This document shows, piece by piece, positions 60,301 to 64,000 of a DNA stretch of 64,000 nucleotides; the first letter of the stretch is position 1, and every line of letters starts with the position of its first letter. Source of the DNA: Coturnix japonica. Lineage: Eukaryota; Chordata; Aves; Galliformes; Phasianidae. A model generated the notes under the pieces. It was not told where the DNA came from and did not search any database. It saw only the letters and a program-made list of their open reading frames with translations. The stretch spans positions 76,037,999-76,101,998 of the forward strand of contig NC_029519.1 in assembly GCF_001577835.2 (NCBI RefSeq), read 5' to 3'. Both the position numbers and the translations under genes were made by a program.

Positions 60301-61699
60301 TTCTAAATAAATAGATATATTTAAGATATATATAATAGATACATTAAAACAGCGTGGCCATTTATGAGACAAGTCCATGGTTAGTGCTCTTGAGTGTTAC
60401 TCAGTTCTTTCTCAGTGATATGAAATAGCTTTCAGTATGTACTTGGTAGGAATGGCATTGCAGCCTTTGCTTCTAAAATGAATCTCCAGTGGATGAAATC
60501 AGAGTCGATACCACAGTGCTCTTTAAAGGGAAAAATCATGCCAGTAAGACAGGCTGGTTTTTGCAGAGCAATCTGGATTAGAAGCAGTACTGTGGAGTTC
60601 TGATTGACTGGCAGTTCTCTGAGCTCAGACCAATACAGTGTGCTGGGACATGCCTTACAACCTTCTCGCTTACTGGTTCAAGAACAGTGGTATATTCTTG
60701 TTTCTTGAGTGGAGTAGAGAAATACTTGTAAAATCAACTCTAGGTACTGTTGAAGTTTAACTGTTATTCACAAGTGCACCCATGGATTCCTACTGAAAGT
60801 TATGATTTGCTCTAAGATGTGTATGCTTTCTAATTGTTTCGCAGTAGTCCTGTTGACCTCGGTGAGATGGAGACAGAATCCATAGGAAGCAATTCTACAG
60901 AATCTCAAACGAGCTGTCAAGATAATTATGTAAGAAAACCTCTTATTTGCATAAATATTTGCTAATAATCTGTCCAGTCATTAGAATTACAACCTGAATA
61001 ACCTGTGGGGCGGTCTCTTCTCACTAGTGACAAGTGACAGGATGAGGGGAAATGGCCTCAAGTTGCACCAGGGCAAGTTTAGGTTGGATATTAGGAAGAA
61101 TTTCTTTACAGAAAGGGTAGTTAAGTACTGGAATAGGCTCCCCAGGGAGGTTGGTTGAATTTGCCATCCCTTGGTTGTGTTTAAGAGCCATTTGGATGTG
61201 GTGCTCAGGGATATGATTTAGCAGAGGGTTGTTAGAGTTAGGGTACTGGTTAGGCTGCGGTTGGACTTGATGATCTTCAAGGTCTTTTCCAACCTGGGTA
61301 ATTCTATGATTCTATGATTCTGAATGGCCTGAACACATGAGAGATTCCATAATCTGCTATATTCAGGGACTGAACAATAGAAAGTGCATGAATGGACAGA
61401 AGCTTTCATTTGAATGTTGTCAGTCTTAAGACCAGCCTTAGGTTTTTGTATGGCCTTTAAAGAAGAGTTTGTAAGCCTCTGTTACAAAGTGGCCTAAATG
61501 AACTGCAGAAGAAGATAATGTGAATTATTGCATCAATAAACCTGCATTTAACTCCTGTTTTTTAACTGACTTTGTATTCCAGGATACCTGTTCTGGCACT
61601 CCCACCAAAGTTAGACACATTGACTATCAAGCAGAAGGCGAATTTGACTTGGAAGCATGTTTGAGCGAGCCTCTTAAAGATTTAAATACTGTGAGTTAA
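57317..61699 (+). CDS. SLBP: SLBP, histone RNA stem-loop-binding protein (8 exons)
   Basis: Binds the conserved stem-loop of replication-dependent histone mRNAs and supports their processing, export and translation. Exons 57317-57360, 57490-57621, 58403-58507, 59014-59073, 59329-59460, 60137-60286, 60845-60929 and 61583-61699 sum to 825 nt, 274 aa (human 270). ATG 57317 gives [14 protein letters not shown], then [17 protein letters not shown] as in human [12 protein letters not shown] (aa 59-66) is the known phospho-degron and RRKL in exon 4 the cyclin-binding motif. [13 protein letters not shown] corresponds to the translation-activating region. The RNA-binding domain (about aa 126-198) has [10 protein letters not shown] and the TPNK motif (Thr 169). 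The C-terminus ends [14 protein letters not shown]. Intron 2 holds two CR1 copies, intron 5 a 54-bp tandem duplication, intron 7 one CR1. Compared with the neighbour at 46.3 kb this is the canonical copy. Confidence 0.96.
57804..57940 (-). mobile_element. CR1 3' end, SLBP intron 2
   Basis: Plus strand AGAATCATAGAACGGCCTGG, CCAGTTCCAACCCCCTGCTG and CAGACCAGGCTGCCCAGAGC; reversed CR1 end, cut short after about 140 bp. Confidence 0.9.
58112..58378 (-). mobile_element. CR1 LINE, young subfamily, beside SLBP exon 3
   Basis: Plus strand CACAGAATCACAGAATGAGG, then CACCAAACATACACCTCTTT, to TTAAAACCATTTCCCC. Several one-base losses relative to its sisters at 34.5, 38.9 and 56.4 kb. It stops about 25 bp before the SLBP exon 3 (58403). 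Confidence 0.93.
59944..60051. repeat. Perfect 54-bp tandem duplication, SLBP intron 5
   Basis: Positions 59944-59997 and 59998-60051 are identical as read. The unit runs from TAGTTCTTATGGAATAG to GTGCCTTTCAAG. It lies about 85 bp before exon 6. Confidence 0.95.
61003..61322 (+). mobile_element. CR1 LINE 3' end, SLBP intron 7
   Basis: CCTCAAGTTGCACCAGGGCA, TTAGGTTGGATATTAGGAAG, AGTACTGGAATAGGCTCCCC, GTTTAAGAGCCATTTGGATG and a tail of repeated ATTCTATG. Same subfamily as the copies at 35.4 and 54.0 kb. Confidence 0.93.
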
Positions 61700-62610
61700 A
61701 TAGTTCTGTGCAAATCATTTTAGAGCAAGTTTGTTTGAAATCTGAGGCATTAGATTGATTCATCAGTTGAGCGTTTTCCACCTGTCAATAGCAAGAAATC
61801 TTAAGCAAAGTTAAAAAGTGAAGCTGTGGTTGGTCTACCTGTTGTCTGGACCAAACTTATGTCTGAATTCAACAGTGTGGCTTCTTTTTACCTTTTAATT
61901 TATGTATATCAGATATTTTTTTAATATTTTTTTTAACAAAACTTTATAAAATAACAGCTGAAGGCAATGCAACCCTCAAGGAATTACAGACAATGGGGCA
62001 AGATCTTGCCATTTTATTTTCCCTTTGTTATCCTTAATTCCAGTGTTTCACCAGCAGATCCAGAGCAGAGCAGGGAAAGGTTTTTCATCATACATATGTC
62101 ATTTTGCTTCTCCTTCTGTCCCTACTGCAAAGATCTGCCTGGATGTAATGCAGGTGATAGCAGAAGCATGTTGCTGATCAGCACATTTGTCTGTTGCAGT
62201 TACTTCAGTTTTGGCTGCCTTAGTTTATAAAAGCAAAGAAACAACAACAAAAAAAAAACCACCCAACAAACCACAGATTGTTTTCATTTACAAAAATGTT
62301 TTTGAAACAACTGGGAAGAAAGTACTTAATATGAAGCGTCAATATGGAAAGACGTAGGTAGCAGTAATGTTACTTTAAAAATACTATAACCTGCATTTGG
62401 AACTTGTAAATAGTGGTGAGTTACTTGTTAATACAGACAAGAGCAAAAAATGTCTGGGGAAAATAACCGATTCTTTTTAATTTGCTGGTTTTTAAATGTA
62501 AAACTTGTAAATGATAACACTGTACAGACTTTCTGCTGAATGCAGTTGATGTTTCTACTGCTTTTGTATGGGATGTTGCTGGAAAATAAATGGATATGGA
62601 TTTCTTTATG
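61700..62610 (+). other. SLBP: SLBP 3' UTR (probable)
   Basis: Non-coding stretch between the SLBP stop (61697-61699) and just past the AATAAA at 62585. AT-rich with A and T runs. Confidence 0.6.
62585..62590 (+). promoter_or_regulatory. SLBP poly(A) signal
   Basis: AATAAA about 890 bp past the SLBP stop, followed by a T-rich stretch. The 3' UTR is thus about 61700-62610. An ORF at 61967-62230 inside it has no family resemblance. Confidence 0.65.
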
Positions 62611-64000
62611 ACTCCCAAGCTTCTTTTCCCACTACGGGTGTTCTGTGGATGACACAAAGGAAACACTGAAGGTCACGTATCTGTGCTGTGGGGTTAAGGT
62701 GGTCTTAAGGTCAAGCCACGCTTGTCCATGTCTGTATGGAATCATTCGGTGCTGCTCCTTAAGGCTTCTGTGTTCTAGCTGAAAGGTAAAGGCCTCAAAA
62801 CCTGACTGCCTGGGTATCATTGTGACTGTTCTCTGTGGCAGATCTTTTAACTTGGATGGTAGGTCTGAAAATTGCATGTGAAGCTGCATGGGAGCGCGAT
62901 TACGAATCATGACTACTTACTGGGAGATATTCTGCTTTTGTTTTTCTTATTTAATAGTGAATGCATGTGATTGGCATCAGCCCATCAAGGCTTCATGTGG
63001 TTCTGCCTCTGTGCCACTTAACAACTGGTGGCAGTTGCTTATGCTGCTTGTACACCTGCCATAATAAGCAGAGATACCCAAACCATCTAGTTTGGTGTTG
63101 TCTTGCTGTGTAGGCTATGGATGGAATTAGGTGATCAATGAATTGGCTTTTCATGTTACTCATAACATCACGCTATGTCTAAACTTCCCACAGATATCAT
63201 GGCAAAACTTGGCAACGTTACTCTCAAGTTGTTCAGGTTAGTCCAGAGATGAATGCAATCTGATCTCCTGGGTAACATGGGCTGTAACGTATTACCTTAA
63301 TCCTGTAGCAAATGATTTTAAGCTGTGTGTGGGGAACCAGGATGAAACAGTATTGGAGTCAAGAGACGCAATTAGACTTCTCAGTGCTTTGTCCAGAAGC
63401 TCGGATGGTTTATTTCTTCTGACTTCCCTAAAATCCAGCCTTCAATGCAGACATGTGCTGCTCAGCTGGCATCCTCACCCAAGCCAGGTATTGGTAAAGC
63501 AGTCCAGCCTGGTGGGTTTCTATAGCAGGGCTGTGTTCTGTGGCTGGTGAGGAAACAGGCCCAGAAGGGGCTTATCAGAGAAAATTTTTGTAGTTGAATG
63601 AAGCCCTCTCGTGGTTAAATGTGGGAAATGCACTTTGCTCGCACTGATTTCTACTTAATAAGACAATGTTAGAGATGAATAACATTCACGTGTTTATTTG
63701 TGCATGGTCGCATGCAGTGGAGTCTGCTTCAGACGGAGGATGCTGTTGTGCCAAACACCAGCCTTAACAGGTCAAGATCCTTTAAGAATAAAAATGAGCA
63801 GGTTGTTACGTGGGCAGCAAAACCTGTCAGCCCTGCTTTCAATAGGTCTGTGCCTTCTGCTTTATGTTCCCCTCACTCCATGGTCAGTAAGAATCTTGTG
63901 CCCTCTTTCAGCATCCTTCATACCACGCTTGGCTGACAGTCTTAGCTCTGGCAAATTGAGAGGTCCATCTGTTGTGACTGGATAGTTATAATGTGTGCTG
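62611..64000. other. Intergenic, no gene recognised
   Basis: No repeat family or coding pattern seen; the open frames at 63329-63550 and 63698-63985 carry no motifs. In mammals FAM53A lies beyond SLBP, but no exon of it was found here. Confidence 0.45.

Noticed and set aside
1-64000. Endogenous retroviruses or LTR elements
   Set aside because: No LTR pair, primer-binding site or gag/pol/env-like frame was recognised; the LTR-like piece near 23.5 kb fits an old CR1 better.

Overview
The window is bird nuclear DNA, most likely galliform or a close relative. The genes are split by GT-AG introns, there are CpG-island promoters, and at least 26 copies or relics of the avian LINE CR1 are scattered on both strands, many ending in the ATTCTATG-type 3' tail. 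No rRNA, tRNA, CRISPR array or recognisable endogenous retrovirus was seen. The species cannot be fixed from the sequence alone.

Layout. Positions 1-18.7 kb hold no recognised gene: CR1 relics, microsatellites, a purine-rich tract and some AT-rich stretches. Positions 18.7-37.7 kb carry TACC3 on the minus strand (15 coding exons, 894 aa, plus a non-coding first exon). It is head to head, across a roughly 0.5 kb promoter region with CCAAT, CHR-like and E2F-like sites, with TMEM129 on the plus strand (4 exons, 362 aa, 38.17-43.53 kb, 3' UTR to about 45.35 kb). A 19-bp minisatellite (45.72-46.10 kb) separates TMEM129 from two tandem plus-strand stem-loop-binding-protein genes. The first is a divergent SLBP2-like gene (46.3-52.7 kb, possibly to 54.6 kb). 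The second is the canonical SLBP (57.3-61.7 kb, poly(A) signal at 62.59 kb). The last 1.4 kb shows no gene.

The order TACC3 - TMEM129 - SLBP matches the human 4p16.3 block near FGFR3, so FGFR3 is expected beyond the left edge (inference). TACC3 is a mitotic spindle coiled-coil protein, TMEM129 an ER-membrane E3 ligase, and SLBP binds the stem-loop of replication-dependent histone mRNAs. The main point of interest is the extra SLBP2-like gene. Its RNA-binding domain is nearly intact, but the N-terminal signals for timed destruction and translation activation are altered and its C-terminal part is unlike SLBP. This resembles the oocyte SLBP2 known from frogs and fish.

Exon borders were read by eye from splice sites, reading phase and family similarity. 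All exon phases close without a frameshift in each of the four gene models. UTR ends and the 3' end of the SLBP2-like gene are the least certain parts.
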